64,000 nucleotides of DNA from Pseudomonas sp. HOU2 (lineage in GTDB: Bacteria > Pseudomonadota > Gammaproteobacteria > Pseudomonadales > Pseudomonadaceae): assembly GCF_040729435.1 (NCBI RefSeq), contig NZ_CP160398.1, positions 248,001 through 312,000 of the forward strand, in the 5' to 3' direction. The notes beneath the pieces were generated by a model. The model was given only the letters and a program-made list of their open reading frames with translations. It searched no databases and was not told the origin of the DNA. The position numbers and the translations under genes were made by a program. Shown here piece by piece: positions 9,206 to 16,776 of the stretch (the stretch's first letter is position 1; the number at the start of each line of letters is the position of its first letter).

Positions 9206-9744
9206 TCAGTGTGACCGGCGTCAACGCGACGGAAGAACAAGGTCACCTGGCCAACTTCAACCCCGAGCTTGGACATGCTGGTGCGATTGATCAGCGTGTC
9301 CTCGTCCATCTGGTACATCCAGTCGTCCATGCTCATTTCGTAGGTCGAGCCGTCGACCGGCAGATTCAGGCGATAACGCCAGTGCAGCGCATTGCCAGCG
9401 ACCTGACCTGTGGCAACGCCCACCACATCACCCGCACGCCCGCTCCAGCGCCCCTGGCCCTCGGGCGTCAGGGTCCAGACGCGGCGTTGACGCGTGCCGT
9501 CGCTGTACAGGAAGCGCTCATCTAGAATCAGGTTGGCGCCTTCACGATGGCTGGCGATGTTGACCTCGAAGCGCTTGACCACTTCCCCTGAGCGTTTTTG
9601 AAACATCCCCCAGGCTTTCACGGGTTTGCTGAAAAAGCGCTGCAGGTCCAGCGCCGGTTGCTGATCGGCATAGTGGCTGACATCCACGCTGCCACAGCTC
9701 GCTACGCCGAGTGTCAGCGCCAGTAACAGCAGAAATCGGGTCAT
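9202..9744 (-). CDS. DUF3833 family lipoprotein
   Basis: The 180-residue product starts at ATG 9744, which has GGGAG about 9 nt upstream. An in-frame extension to 9765 lacks support. The N-terminus is a lipoprotein signal (MTRFLLLLALTLGVASC) with lipobox VASC, so the mature protein should be lipid-anchored and face the periplasm. The body matches DUF3833 phrases (FEVNIASHREGANLILDERF, RVWTLTPEGQGRWSGRAGDV, YEMSMDDWMYQMDEDTLINR). The molecular function is unknown. In other gammaproteobacteria DUF3833 genes travel with photolyase, cyclopropane-fatty-acid synthase and DUF1365/DUF2878 genes, a set associated with photo-oxidative stress. Here only the photolyase partner is present. Confidence 0.85.
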   Translation of the reverse strand: MTRFLLLLALTLGVASCGSVDVSHYADQQPALDLQRFFSKPVKAWGMFQKRSGEVVKRFEVNIASHREGANLILDERFLYSDGTRQRRVWTLTPEGQGRWSGRAGDVVGVATGQVAGNALHWRYRLNLPVDGSTYEMSMDDWMYQMDEDTLINRTSMSKLGVEVGQVTLFFRRVDAGHTE

Positions 9745-10130
9745 GGCCTTACTCCCTGAATGCACTCGTGCTGAAGTGAATTAGCTGCTTGTACGGCGTA
9801 AAGTGTCTGTACAGGTTTATGACGCTTGTATGAGAGCAAAACCTAAAGTCTGTGCAGCAAGTCATTGAGGCTGAATACAGCTTGAATGCTGCCGACAGCA
9901 AGCCATGCGGTTTTCGCCCCGACCTGAGCATTGACAATAAGTTGTACGCGTATTGATGTGTTGTATAGGTATTATTCAAGATAGGCTGAAAAAAACCACC
10001 TGACAATGAGTCGGCAATCTTTTTAGTGCAGATGCGAAAATCTCGCAGCGCAGCGCGCGAGGTTGCGGGTGTGGCGGAGGAGAAGGGGAAGCGCTCCCGG
10101 TGAGTGGGAGCGCTGTGCGAATTCGCGGAA
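9745..10130. promoter_or_regulatory. Intergenic region with periodic TTGTAY repeats upstream of the DUF3833-photolyase operon
   Basis: No convincing gene is present in this 386-bp stretch. Five copies of a (T/C)TGTA(C/T) motif start at 9789, 9807, 9826, 9942 and 9961, with spacings of 18, 19, 116 and 19 nt. The copy at 9807 is palindromic (CTGTACAG). This phasing, close to two helical turns, suggests a multimeric regulator binding in tandem. MerR-type, B12-dependent light regulators (LitR/CarH) bind short direct repeats upstream of such operons; assigning one here is inference. Confidence 0.4.
10091..10113 (-). terminator. Hairpin downstream of the OYE gene
   Basis: Perfect 8-bp arms GCGCTCCC/GGGAGCGC enclose a 7-nt loop, 17 nt after the stop codon. 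On the minus strand it is followed by a pyrimidine-rich but not purely T tract (TTCCCCTTCTCC), so it is a weaker candidate terminator. Confidence 0.5.
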
Positions 10131-11255
10131 TTATTCGCTGTAGGTCGGGTAATCCACATAGCCTTCGGCATTGCCGCCGTAGACCGTTGCGGGATTCAGT
10201 GGACTGAGTGGCCAGTCATTGGCGATGCGCGCCGGCAGGTCCGGGTTGGCCATGAATGGTCGGCCGAAAGCCACCAGATCAGCCAGTCCCGATTCAAGCA
10301 ATTGCGCGCCGGATTCAGCGTTGTAACGCCCGGCGTAGATGATCGCGCCACTGAAGGTTTCGCGCACTGCACGGCGAAACGTTGGCGGCATCGCGGGCGC
10401 GTCGTCCCAGTCCGCTTCAGCGATGGACAGGTAGGCGATGCCCACATCCTCAAGCACTTTGATCGCTTCGATGTAAGTGGTGTGCGGATCCTCTTCGACC
10501 ATGCCCAGATAGGTGCGCGCTTCCTCGGTGGTGGTGAACAGCGGCGCGAAACGCACGCCGACTTTCTCTTTACCGATGCACTCGGCGACACCCGACACCA
10601 CTTCGCGCAGAAAGCGCAGGCGATTGTGCAGCGAGCCACCGTACTGGTCGGTACGCACGTTGCTGTGGGCAGAAATGAACTGGTTCACCAGATAGCCATT
10701 GGCGCAGTGCAGTTCGATTCCGTCGAAGCCGGCGTCCATCGCATTGCGCGCGGCCTGTATATAGAGCTGAACCAGTTCCTGGACCTCATCGGTACTCAGC
10801 GCTCGCGGCGCGGATGGCGTAACCAGCTCGCCGGCGCCCGGCGCAGTTTCGATGAACACGCTGACCCGCTCGGTGGCGATGGCGGACGCTGAAACCGGGG
10901 CCGCGCCACCGGGTTGCAGCGCGGTGTGGGACACACGGCCGACGTGCCAGAGCTGGGCGAATATCACGCCGTCCTGTGCATGCACCGCTTCGGTGACTGT
11001 GCGCCATCCGGCAATTTGTTCAGGGGTGTAAATGCCGGGAGTCCAGGCGTAGCCCTGACCGCGAGGTTCGATCTGCGTACCTTCCGTGACCAGCAGACCG
11101 GCGCCGGCGCGTTGCTGGTAATACTCGGCCATCAATGCGTTGGCGACATTGCCCGGTTGTGTGCTGCGCTGGCGGGTGAGGGGCGGCAGGACGATGCGGT
11201 TTTTCAGGGTGTGCAGGCCCAGTTTGACAGGGGTGAAGTAAGGGCTGTTTTTCAT
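10131..11255 (-). CDS. Old Yellow Enzyme-family alkene/N-ethylmaleimide reductase
   Basis: FMN-dependent NAD(P)H ene-reductase with a TIM-barrel fold, 374 residues, normal for NemA/XenB-type proteins. Visible signatures: LKNRIVLPPLTRQRS near the N-terminus, GLLVTEGTQIEPRGQGY, FAQLWHVGRVSH, the substrate-binding region ELHCANGYLVNQF (His and Asn of the usual H-x-x-N pair), and a C-terminal phosphate-binding segment FGRPFMANPDLP. Such enzymes reduce electrophilic alkenes, quinones and nitro compounds. ATG 11255 is preceded by AGGA. A motif shared with the neighbouring DJ-1 and TetR promoters lies 23-37 bp upstream (11278-11292), pointing to NemR-like control by the TetR regulator at 12225. Confidence 0.9.
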   Translation of the reverse strand: MKNSPYFTPVKLGLHTLKNRIVLPPLTRQRSTQPGNVANALMAEYYQQRAGAGLLVTEGTQIEPRGQGYAWTPGIYTPEQIAGWRTVTEAVHAQDGVIFAQLWHVGRVSHTALQPGGAAPVSASAIATERVSVFIETAPGAGELVTPSAPRALSTDEVQELVQLYIQAARNAMDAGFDGIELHCANGYLVNQFISAHSNVRTDQYGGSLHNRLRFLREVVSGVAECIGKEKVGVRFAPLFTTTEEARTYLGMVEEDPHTTYIEAIKVLEDVGIAYLSIAEADWDDAPAMPPTFRRAVRETFSGAIIYAGRYNAESGAQLLESGLADLVAFGRPFMANPDLPARIANDWPLSPLNPATVYGGNAEGYVDYPTYSE

Positions 11256-11277
11256 GTGATTCCTGTTTTGGTCTTAT

Positions 11278-11292
11278 TAGACCAGTCGACTA
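11278..11292 (+). promoter_or_regulatory. TetR-type operator, copy A (OYE promoter)
   Basis: TAGACCAGTCGACTA, flanked by T on the left and TTAA on the right. It is one of three copies in 1 kb that share TTAGACCRGTCG. The dyad is imperfect (5 of 7 pairs). It lies 23-37 bp upstream of the OYE start codon, where a bound repressor would block transcription. Confidence 0.7.
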
Positions 11293-11302
11293 TTAATGCG
11301 GT

Positions 11303-11334
11303 AAAAAAAACACCGTGCGGGATGCGCACGGTGT
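11303..11334 (-). terminator. Terminator downstream of the DJ-1/PfpI gene
   Basis: A perfect 10-bp stem (11310-11319/11325-11334) with a 5-nt loop is followed on the minus strand by an uninterrupted T-run. It ends the DJ-1 gene before the OYE gene, so the two have separate promoters. Confidence 0.9.
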
Positions 11335-11350
11335 CTGGACGCTGGAGGGC

Positions 11351-12028
11351 TCAGGCCAACAGCTTCAGCAGTTTTTCGGCGACGGCTGCCGAGCTGGCCG
11401 GGTTTTGCCCCGTCGCCAGTTGGCCATCGGTCACAACGTGAACCTGCCAGTCGGCGACCTTGGAGTAGCGGCCGCCGAGACGCTGGAATTCGTCTTCGAT
11501 CAGGAACGGCACGACATCGGTCAGGCCCACAGCCGCTTCTTCAGCATTGGTGAACCCGGTGACGTCCCGGCCTTGAATCAACGGTTTGCCATCGGCAGCC
11601 ACCACGTGACGCAGAACGCCCGGCGCGTGGCAGACGAACCCGTGAGGTTTGTTGCTGCGGTCGAAAGCTTCGATCAAGGCGATCGAGTGTTGGTCTTCGG
11701 CCAGATCCCACAGCGGGCCATGGCCACCGGGATAAAACACGGCATCGAAATCCTCAGCGCGGGCATCCGCCAGGCGCCCGGTATTGGCCAGCGCCTGCTG
11801 AGCGGCGGGGTCCTGGCGGAAGCGGTCGGTTTCAGCGGTTTGTGCATCGGGCTCATCGCTTTTCGGATCGAGCGGTGGCTGACCGCCGGCCGGCGATACC
11901 AGAGTGATCTGCGCGCCGGCATCCTTGAAGGCGTAGTAGGGGGCCGCGAACTCTTCGAGCCAGAAGCCGGTTTTCTTGCCGGTGTTGCCAAGCTGATCGT
12001 GGGAAGTCAGAACCATCAAGATTTTCAT
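11351..12028 (-). CDS. DJ-1/PfpI family type-1 glutamine-amidotransferase-like protein
   Basis: A 225-residue member of the DJ-1/PfpI superfamily closest to the Hsp31/glyoxalase-III-like group. The nucleophile Cys sits in the elbow HGFVCHAPGVLRHV, and the acidic partner is likely in the segment KTGFWLEEFAAPYY. The phrase DAVFYPGGHGPLWDL is characteristic of this branch. Proposed roles in the family are detoxification of methylglyoxal and other reactive electrophiles, or chaperone/deglycase activity. Being next to an ene-reductase and under the same operator motif supports an electrophile-defence role. ATG 12028 follows AGGG at 8 nt. Confidence 0.88.
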   Translation of the reverse strand: MKILMVLTSHDQLGNTGKKTGFWLEEFAAPYYAFKDAGAQITLVSPAGGQPPLDPKSDEPDAQTAETDRFRQDPAAQQALANTGRLADARAEDFDAVFYPGGHGPLWDLAEDQHSIALIEAFDRSNKPHGFVCHAPGVLRHVVAADGKPLIQGRDVTGFTNAEEAAVGLTDVVPFLIEDEFQRLGGRYSKVADWQVHVVTDGQLATGQNPASSAAVAEKLLKLLA

Positions 12029-12113
12029 AGAGCGCCCTGTATTGGTCTGGTGTCCTCGACGGGTTCGTCTGCGACACCTCGGAAGGAGTGACGGGCACAG
12101 AATAGATTTATAT

Positions 12114-12128
12114 TAGACCGGTCGTCTA
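12114..12128 (+). promoter_or_regulatory. TetR-type operator, copy B (DJ-1 promoter)
   Basis: TAGACCGGTCGTCTA contains a perfect GACCGGTC palindrome and also 5-bp outer arms TAGAC/GTCTA. It shares TTAGACCRGTCG with copies A and C. It lies 86-100 bp upstream of the DJ-1 start and 97-111 bp upstream of the regulator start. Confidence 0.7.
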
Positions 12129-12190
12129 GTAAATTTTTACGCCCGTGTTTCCGCGCCATCACTGTGGCAAACTCCTGCTCATCAGAAATA

Positions 12191-12205
12191 TACGACTGGT
12201 CTAAT
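12191..12205 (-). promoter_or_regulatory. TetR-type operator, copy C (regulator promoter, inverted)
   Basis: On the minus strand this reads ATTAGACCAGTCGTA, the same core as copies A and B in opposite orientation. It lies just upstream of the preferred TetR start (12225) and overlaps an earlier in-frame ATG at 12204. This favours the later start and suggests autoregulation. Confidence 0.65.
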
Positions 12206-12224
12206 GTTTGGTATTTTGCGCCCA

Positions 12225-12809
12225 ATGAAACCGACCTACGACGATACCCGCCAACACCTGCTCGACACCGGCCACCGCATGATGGCCGAAAAGGGCTTCA
12301 CCAGCGTTGGCCTGAGCGAGATCCTGCAGACCGCCGGTGTGCCCAAGGGCTCGTTCTATCACTACTTCAAATCCAAGGAACTCTACGGCCAGGCGCTGCT
12401 GGAGGATTACTTTGTCGGCTACCTGGCGGACATGGAGCGACGCCTGACTCTGCCTGGGCTCAGTGCCTATGAGCGGCTGATGGATTACTGGCAGGGCTGG
12501 CAGAACCGCTGCACCCTGGAAGGTCATGGCGATGAATGCCTGGTGGTGAAATTGAGCGCGGAAGTCGCCGACCTGTCCGAGTCGATGCGCCTCACCTTGC
12601 GCGACGGCGCTGAGCGCATCGTTGCGCGGATTACGACATGCCTGGAAGAAGGGCAGTTGGATAACAGCGTACCGAAGACCGACGCTCGGCAACTGGCAGA
12701 AACCCTTTACCAACTCTGGTTGGGCGCCAGTTTGTTGAACAAACTGCAGCGCACGGGGCAGTCGTTGCAGACGTCGATGGTGATGACCAAACAGCTTTTG
12801 CAAAGCTGA
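12225..12809 (+). CDS. TetR/AcrR family regulator (NemR-like)
   Basis: About 194 residues from ATG 12225 (MKPTYDDTRQHLL). The in-frame ATG at 12204 is possible but falls in the operator; neither start has a strong Shine-Dalgarno. The N-terminal helix-turn-helix is clear (GLSEILQTAGVPKGSFYHYFKSKELY), followed by an all-helical ligand domain. The region CTLEGHGDECLVVKLSAEVAD contains two cysteines, and Cys-based sensing of electrophiles is known for NemR of E. coli. It is divergent from the DJ-1 gene with a 196-nt gap, and identical operator cores sit before DJ-1, OYE and itself. The inferred role is a repressor released by electrophiles. Confidence 0.85.
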   Translation: MKPTYDDTRQHLLDTGHRMMAEKGFTSVGLSEILQTAGVPKGSFYHYFKSKELYGQALLEDYFVGYLADMERRLTLPGLSAYERLMDYWQGWQNRCTLEGHGDECLVVKLSAEVADLSESMRLTLRDGAERIVARITTCLEEGQLDNSVPKTDARQLAETLYQLWLGASLLNKLQRTGQSLQTSMVMTKQLLQS

Positions 12810-12969
12810 GGACACCCACCGGCTTGGCCACTGTTCATCCTCGGCGTCTTCTTGATTTCTTGATTCCTGGCCTCTGGCTTTGTCATTTGATGGAACTCCA
12901 CCTCACAGCCACCAGTCAATTTTTCTGTCGAGACTCAGAGCTTCCCACTTAAACGAAGGTTTATGAACC

Positions 12970-13218
12970 ATGAAGAGTGAACAGGTAGAAGGCGTAGCGG
13001 AAAAGTTGGCTGGCAAGGCGCAGAGCGCGGTCGGGAAACTGATGGGTGATTCGAAGATGGAAGCCGAAGGTGCTGGACATCAAGCAGCTGGACAGCTGAC
13101 TAAAACCTACGGCGATGCGCTGGATAACGTGTCGACCTTCGTTAAAGAAAAACCGATCGCTGCAATCGCGATAGGTGCTGCGGCATTGATCCTGATAAAC
13201 CGAATTTTCCGTCGCTGA
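12970..13218 (+). CDS. CsbD-like small stress protein with C-terminal membrane helix
   Basis: An 82-residue protein. The first 50 residues resemble the CsbD family (EQVEGVAEKLAGKAQSAVGK, then a glycine/alanine-rich amphipathic stretch). The C-terminus has a short proline-preceded hydrophobic helix (KPIAAIAIGAAALILINRIF), as in ElaB/YqjD-type stationary-phase proteins. It is probably anchored in the inner membrane. CsbD-like proteins are stress-induced and of unknown mechanism. ATG 12970 has AAGG 10 nt upstream. It appears monocistronic and is followed by two hairpins. Confidence 0.8.
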   Translation: MKSEQVEGVAEKLAGKAQSAVGKLMGDSKMEAEGAGHQAAGQLTKTYGDALDNVSTFVKEKPIAAIAIGAAALILINRIFRR

Positions 13219-13226
13219 GTGAGTGG

Positions 13227-13256
13227 CCAGTTTTTCAGCAGACGTTGAAAAACTGG
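13227..13256 (+). other. 11-bp perfect stem-loop downstream of the csbD-like gene
   Basis: Arms 13227-13237 and 13246-13256 with an 8-nt loop lie 9 nt after the stop codon, followed by AAAA rather than T on the plus strand. It lies before the true terminator and might protect the 3' end of the short mRNA. Confidence 0.55.
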
Positions 13257-13272
13257 AAAATTGAATTAAAGG

Positions 13273-13299
13273 AAAGGGCCCCTCGGGGCCCTTTGTTTT
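13273..13299 (+). terminator. Rho-independent terminator of the csbD-like gene
   Basis: A 9-bp GC-rich stem (13273-13281/13286-13294) with a tetraloop is followed by a GTTTT tract. It may also act toward the convergent carbonic anhydrase gene, which ends at 13351. Confidence 0.85.
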
Positions 13300-13350
13300 A
13301 ACCGGTCTTTCATGGACGTTATGGATTCAACGACCGATCGCTCGTCGCCA

Positions 13351-14010
13351 TCACATCTGTCTGCCGTTACGCGCTGCGATCGCAACGGTGGTCGGCGAAT
13401 CAGCCAGTGAAACGAATTTGCGTGTCGCGCCATCCAGAGCATCGATGCATCCCGCCTCGATGTCGTAGACCCAGCCGTGCAGATTCATCCGCCCCTGTTC
13501 AAGCGCCAGGGCCACCGATGGATGCGTCCGCAGATTCGCCAGTTGCGCGATCACGTTTTCACGCACAAGCCCATCCAGCTTGGCGCGAGGCGTGTCGAAC
13601 TCATGCGCTGCGTTGATCGCTTTCGCGGCGTCCGAGTGACGTAGCCAGTTAGCCACCGCCGGAAGATGATCCAGGCACGTGCAGCGTGAAATCGCGCCCA
13701 TCGCCCCGCAGTCCGAGTGGCCGCAGATCACGATGTCCTGTACGCCAAGCACGGCGACCGCATATTCGACGGTGGCCGAGACGCCACCCGGTTCAGGGCC
13801 GTAAGACGGCACAATGTTGCCGGCGTTGCGAATCACGAACAGTTCGCCCGGTTCGCGTTGCGTAAGGAGTTCCGGCACCACACGGCTGTCCGAGCAGGTG
13901 ACGAACAACGCCTTCGGATTTTGTTCTGTCGCGAGCTGCTTGAACAGCTCGACACGTTGCGGATAAACCTCGCGCTGAAAGCGCAGAAAGCCGTCAATAA
14001 TGTCCTGCAT
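13351..14010 (-). CDS. Beta-class carbonic anhydrase
   Basis: Zinc enzyme interconverting CO2 and bicarbonate. The start is ATG 14010 because GGAGG lies 6 nt upstream; an in-frame TTG at 14028 overlaps that site and is unlikely. The product has 219 residues. Zinc ligands and the Asp-Arg dyad are visible: Cys, Asp and Arg in [11 protein letters not shown], His and Cys in [12 protein letters not shown]. The first segment ([20 protein letters not shown]) is typical of CynT/Can-type proteins. There is no cyanase neighbour, so the cyanate role of CynT is not supported and general CO2/bicarbonate balance is more likely. Confidence 0.92.
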   Translation of the reverse strand: MQDIIDGFLRFQREVYPQRVELFKQLATEQNPKALFVTCSDSRVVPELLTQREPGELFVIRNAGNIVPSYGPEPGGVSATVEYAVAVLGVQDIVICGHSDCGAMGAISRCTCLDHLPAVANWLRHSDAAKAINAAHEFDTPRAKLDGLVRENVIAQLANLRTHPSVALALEQGRMNLHGWVYDIEAGCIDALDGATRKFVSLADSPTTVAIAARNGRQM

Positions 14011-14252
14011 GAAGTCCTCCAAACCCAAAAAGCAGATGTGGGCACGAGCACTCGATATGCCTTCGCGCCGCTGTGGTCGGCATTATTGCAGACGTCGCAG
14101 GTGTTGGCTGTACTCGATGTCTGCAGCATGAAGCTCATGACAGCGGACGGCCGGGGTGAGGGCAGGGCCATGCCATTGGAAATGACAATTCAGCCATTGG
14201 AATGCCAGGAATGCGGTTAGAGTGGCCCTCCACAAACATGGTTATGTGAACA

Positions 14253-14864
14253 ATGAATCATCCGCTGTTTGTTTCTCTGGATGGGCCCAAAGGCACCGGC
14301 AAAACCACGCTGTTGGAGGCCGTTACGACGGCACTGAGGGCCGGCAACAAGAAAGTCATCCGGCTGTGCGAGAGAAAAAGCGATCCTTTCCGGGGTGAAA
14401 CCATGGCCCTGATCAACGCGCTTGCCAGAAATCCTTCCGAGGATCTGGAATGGGCTGTGTGCCAGCGCCTGGCTGAAAGTCGGCGCTGGATTTCCGGAAA
14501 CGTGCTGACGGAGCAGCCGCTGGACAGCATCATCCTCATCGATCGCTGGTATCCGTCAGATGCCGCGTTTCGCCGAACTATCCCGTTTGCCGAGATTCTC
14601 CAGTTGAACCTGGATCGAGACGTGCGAGTGCCGGACCTGTATGTTGGCGTCGTCACCGATCCGGATATTTCATGGACAAGGGCTGCGACACGAGCGCGAG
14701 GATTGGGCGGCACTGTGATCCAGAAGTACGCAGAGCATGTGGCGTGTACGGAGATGTTCGAGCAAGCGGTCAAGGAGCACGGTTGGGTTCTGTGCCGTAA
14801 TGAGGGAACCATCGAAGACGCTACGATGCAGGTGGTTTCTGAGATTTATAGGGTGCTGGGGTGA
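14253..14864 (+). CDS. Thymidylate-kinase-like P-loop nucleotide kinase
   Basis: A 203-residue protein with Walker A GPKGTGKTTL at residues 11-20 and a DR motif in ILIDRWYPSD near residue 95, the arrangement of dTMP-kinase-like enzymes. A lid-like basic segment follows (SWTRAATRARGLGG). The chromosomal tmk of pseudomonads normally sits in the pabC-holB region and its product differs, so this is probably an accessory deoxynucleotide kinase or a kinase of another small substrate. No strong Shine-Dalgarno precedes the ATG. Neighbours give no clue. The 184-nt stretch downstream is AT-rich and gene-free. Confidence 0.65.
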   Translation: MNHPLFVSLDGPKGTGKTTLLEAVTTALRAGNKKVIRLCERKSDPFRGETMALINALARNPSEDLEWAVCQRLAESRRWISGNVLTEQPLDSIILIDRWYPSDAAFRRTIPFAEILQLNLDRDVRVPDLYVGVVTDPDISWTRAATRARGLGGTVIQKYAEHVACTEMFEQAVKEHGWVLCRNEGTIEDATMQVVSEIYRVLG

Positions 14865-15048
14865 TTGTTGAAGTGAGAGAGACATTGGTGCAGGAAGGCG
14901 CGTAGCGTAATACACGGTTTAACATAATATACATTACACGTAACAAGATGTTTCAAGATCAACCCGGTTGCACGCCACATTTCAATCCAGAACCTCACTC
15001 TGAAACCTCTCGTTTCACGACCTTCACATTGCTTTGAATTCCTAAACC

Positions 15049-15561
15049 TCAATCATCATCCCGCGTGAGCTTCTCAATCAGCATCCGGTGCTGTGGAAAT
15101 CGCGCAATCAGTTTCCGCCGATCACCCATCTCCATGTCCACAAAATCAAATCCCGGCGACACGGCTTCACTGATCAAACCAAATCCATGTTCTCCATTCA
15201 GCAGGCGCGAAGCTTTCCAGATTCCGCCAGGCACGTGCATTTGCAGATGTTGTCCCGCCAGAATGTCGTTGCCCATTACCAGCGTTTCCAGCGAGCCGTC
15301 AGCGTGGATCATGCTGTACTCGATGGGATCGCCCAGATGGTAGAAATGCAGAATGTCCGATTGATTGAAATGAAACTGGCCCACCGGCGAATCTTCAGTC
15401 AGCAAGTAATAGATCGAAGTCATCAGATAACGTGGGCCACCGGCGGTTTGCAACATGGCGCGTTGATCAGCTTGAAAAGTCCGGCGGAAATAGCCACCTT
15501 CTACATGAGGCTGCAGGTCCAGCCTGGCAATCACGTCCCTGACATCTGTCTTGTCTCGATT
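15049..15561 (-). CDS. DUF985 cupin-domain protein
   Basis: A 170-residue single-domain cupin. ATG 15561 is preferred over an in-frame TTG at 15591, because CGGAG lies 9 nt upstream. DUF985 hallmarks are visible: LQPHVEGGYFRRTFQAD at the N-terminus, YYLLTEDSPVGQFHF, SDILHFYHLGDPIEY and VSPGFDFVDMEMGDR near the C-terminus. The cupin barrel can hold a metal or small ligand; the reaction is unknown. No operon partners are evident. Confidence 0.85.
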   Translation of the reverse strand, partial: NRDKTDVRDVIARLDLQPHVEGGYFRRTFQADQRAMLQTAGGPRYLMTSIYYLLTEDSPVGQFHFNQSDILHFYHLGDPIEYSMIHADGSLETLVMGNDILAGQHLQMHVPGGIWKASRLLNGEHGFGLISEAVSPGFDFVDMEMGDRRKLIARFPQHRMLIEKLTRDDD

Positions 15562-15669
15562 CATCGTCTGCTCCGTTGATTTGCAGGCCAATTCACTGAT
15601 AGCTCTACTAAACGGCTATTTAGTGGAGTTAAAAGACGATAGCAGCTCAATCGCCGAATTTCGCAACAA

Positions 15670-15697
15670 GCGCGATCAATCACTCGATTAATCGCGC
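15670..15697 (-). other. Stem-loop downstream of xaxB
   Basis: GCGCGAT/ATCGCGC arms with a second inner AAT/ATT pairing lie 8 nt beyond the xaxB stop. The following minus-strand sequence is not T-rich, so this may be a weak or factor-assisted terminator. Confidence 0.4.
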
Positions 15698-15704
15698 CCC
15701 GTCC

Positions 15705-16748
15705 TTAACTGATCATCATCGCGTTATAGTCAGCGCTCAATGACTGCAGATGATCACGATACCGCTTGACCATCAAAGACAGATCCCCCGGCGCGTAATC
15801 CGTCTCCGTGAGTCGTTCAAGTGCCACGGCAAAACCTCTCCAGATATTAGCCACTGTCATGATTTCCTCACCGGCCACCCTGCGTCGGCGGCTGATTTCG
15901 ACGACCGCATTGGCATCCGCCAGCACATCTTCAGCCACTTGCAGATCGGTGTTAAGCGCGTCCATTGCTTGGGAAATACTCTGGATCTCCTTGTCCAGAT
16001 GATCGCGTGACTTCGCCAGTTCGCTGTACTTGATGCCGTCCGACACCACGCCCAAGACCTTGCGCACCAGTTCAATGCCCTGCTTCACCGCTTCCTTTTT
16101 CGGGTTTTCCATGTCGAGGCTGTCGAGTTCCTTGTTCGTCGGAATGTAGTTCTTGTACATATCCGCCAGGTTGAATTCGCGAATTACATCCTGGGCCTTG
16201 ATCAAGGTGTCGCGCTGCTCAACGCACGTTGCCTTGTTATGGCTGTGCTCAGCCAGATGCGTCAGGATCCGCGCCTTGCGCTCCTTGGCGACATTGAGTG
16301 GTTCACTGGCTCGCTCGCCTATTTCAACGTTGTAGACACTGCGCACATCCTGTTCCAGGCGCTGCGCACACTCGGCAAATCGCGCCTCGACACGTTCGAG
16401 CATCGCTTCGACATTACTTTTCAGGTTGCGCATTTCGCCGTTGACCAGGCTGCGATCTTCGTCAGTCAGATCGTCGCGGCTCAAGGCATCGCGCAATTCA
16501 TCCAGCGCAGCGAAATAGCTGTCGCCGGATGCATTACTCAGCGCAGTAAGCAGGATCGGAAAAGCTTCGCGCAATGATTGATCAGTGTTGTTCAGGTAAG
16601 CGGCGACTTGCTGCGCGCGCTCTTGTAAAACTTCGGACCGAACGTTGCGAAAACGCGCCAGCGTCGAGATATCGCGAATGGTCTGCACAATGTTCTTAAC
16701 GTCGACCGTCGGGAAATGCGGGGTATTGATAGGTGTCACGCCGTTCAT
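15705..16748 (-). CDS. xaxB: Alpha-xenorhabdolysin-type binary toxin, subunit B
   Basis: The 347-residue protein fits XaxB/YaxB (about 350). The start is ATG 16748 (MNGVTPINTPHFPTVDV), with GAGGA about 10 nt upstream; a longer in-frame reading would overlap the upstream gene. The chain is almost wholly alpha-helical, rich in Glu, Arg and Leu heptads, with coiled-coil stretches around residues 95-150 and 235-290 and a less polar segment in the middle. In Xenorhabdus and Yersinia, XaxB/YaxB pairs with the A subunit to form a large alpha-type pore in target membranes. The gene begins 28 nt after the xaxA stop, so the two form an operon in the order A then B. No signal peptide is visible, as in the family. 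Confidence 0.8.
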   Translation of the reverse strand: MNGVTPINTPHFPTVDVKNIVQTIRDISTLARFRNVRSEVLQERAQQVAAYLNNTDQSLREAFPILLTALSNASGDSYFAALDELRDALSRDDLTDEDRSLVNGEMRNLKSNVEAMLERVEARFAECAQRLEQDVRSVYNVEIGERASEPLNVAKERKARILTHLAEHSHNKATCVEQRDTLIKAQDVIREFNLADMYKNYIPTNKELDSLDMENPKKEAVKQGIELVRKVLGVVSDGIKYSELAKSRDHLDKEIQSISQAMDALNTDLQVAEDVLADANAVVEISRRRRVAGEEIMTVANIWRGFAVALERLTETDYAPGDLSLMVKRYRDHLQSLSADYNAMMIS

Positions 16749-16776
16749 GGCAATAATCCTCACAGCAGATAAGTAA

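Noticed and set aside
9749..10171. A 140-codon minus-strand open frame between the DUF3833 and OYE genes
   Set aside because: Overlaps the ends of both neighbours, has no ribosome site and an unnatural composition, and contains the TTGTAY repeats and the hairpin.
12204..12224. Upstream ATG for the TetR gene
   Set aside because: It overlaps the shared operator and the extra seven residues precede the usual start of the helix-turn-helix domain.
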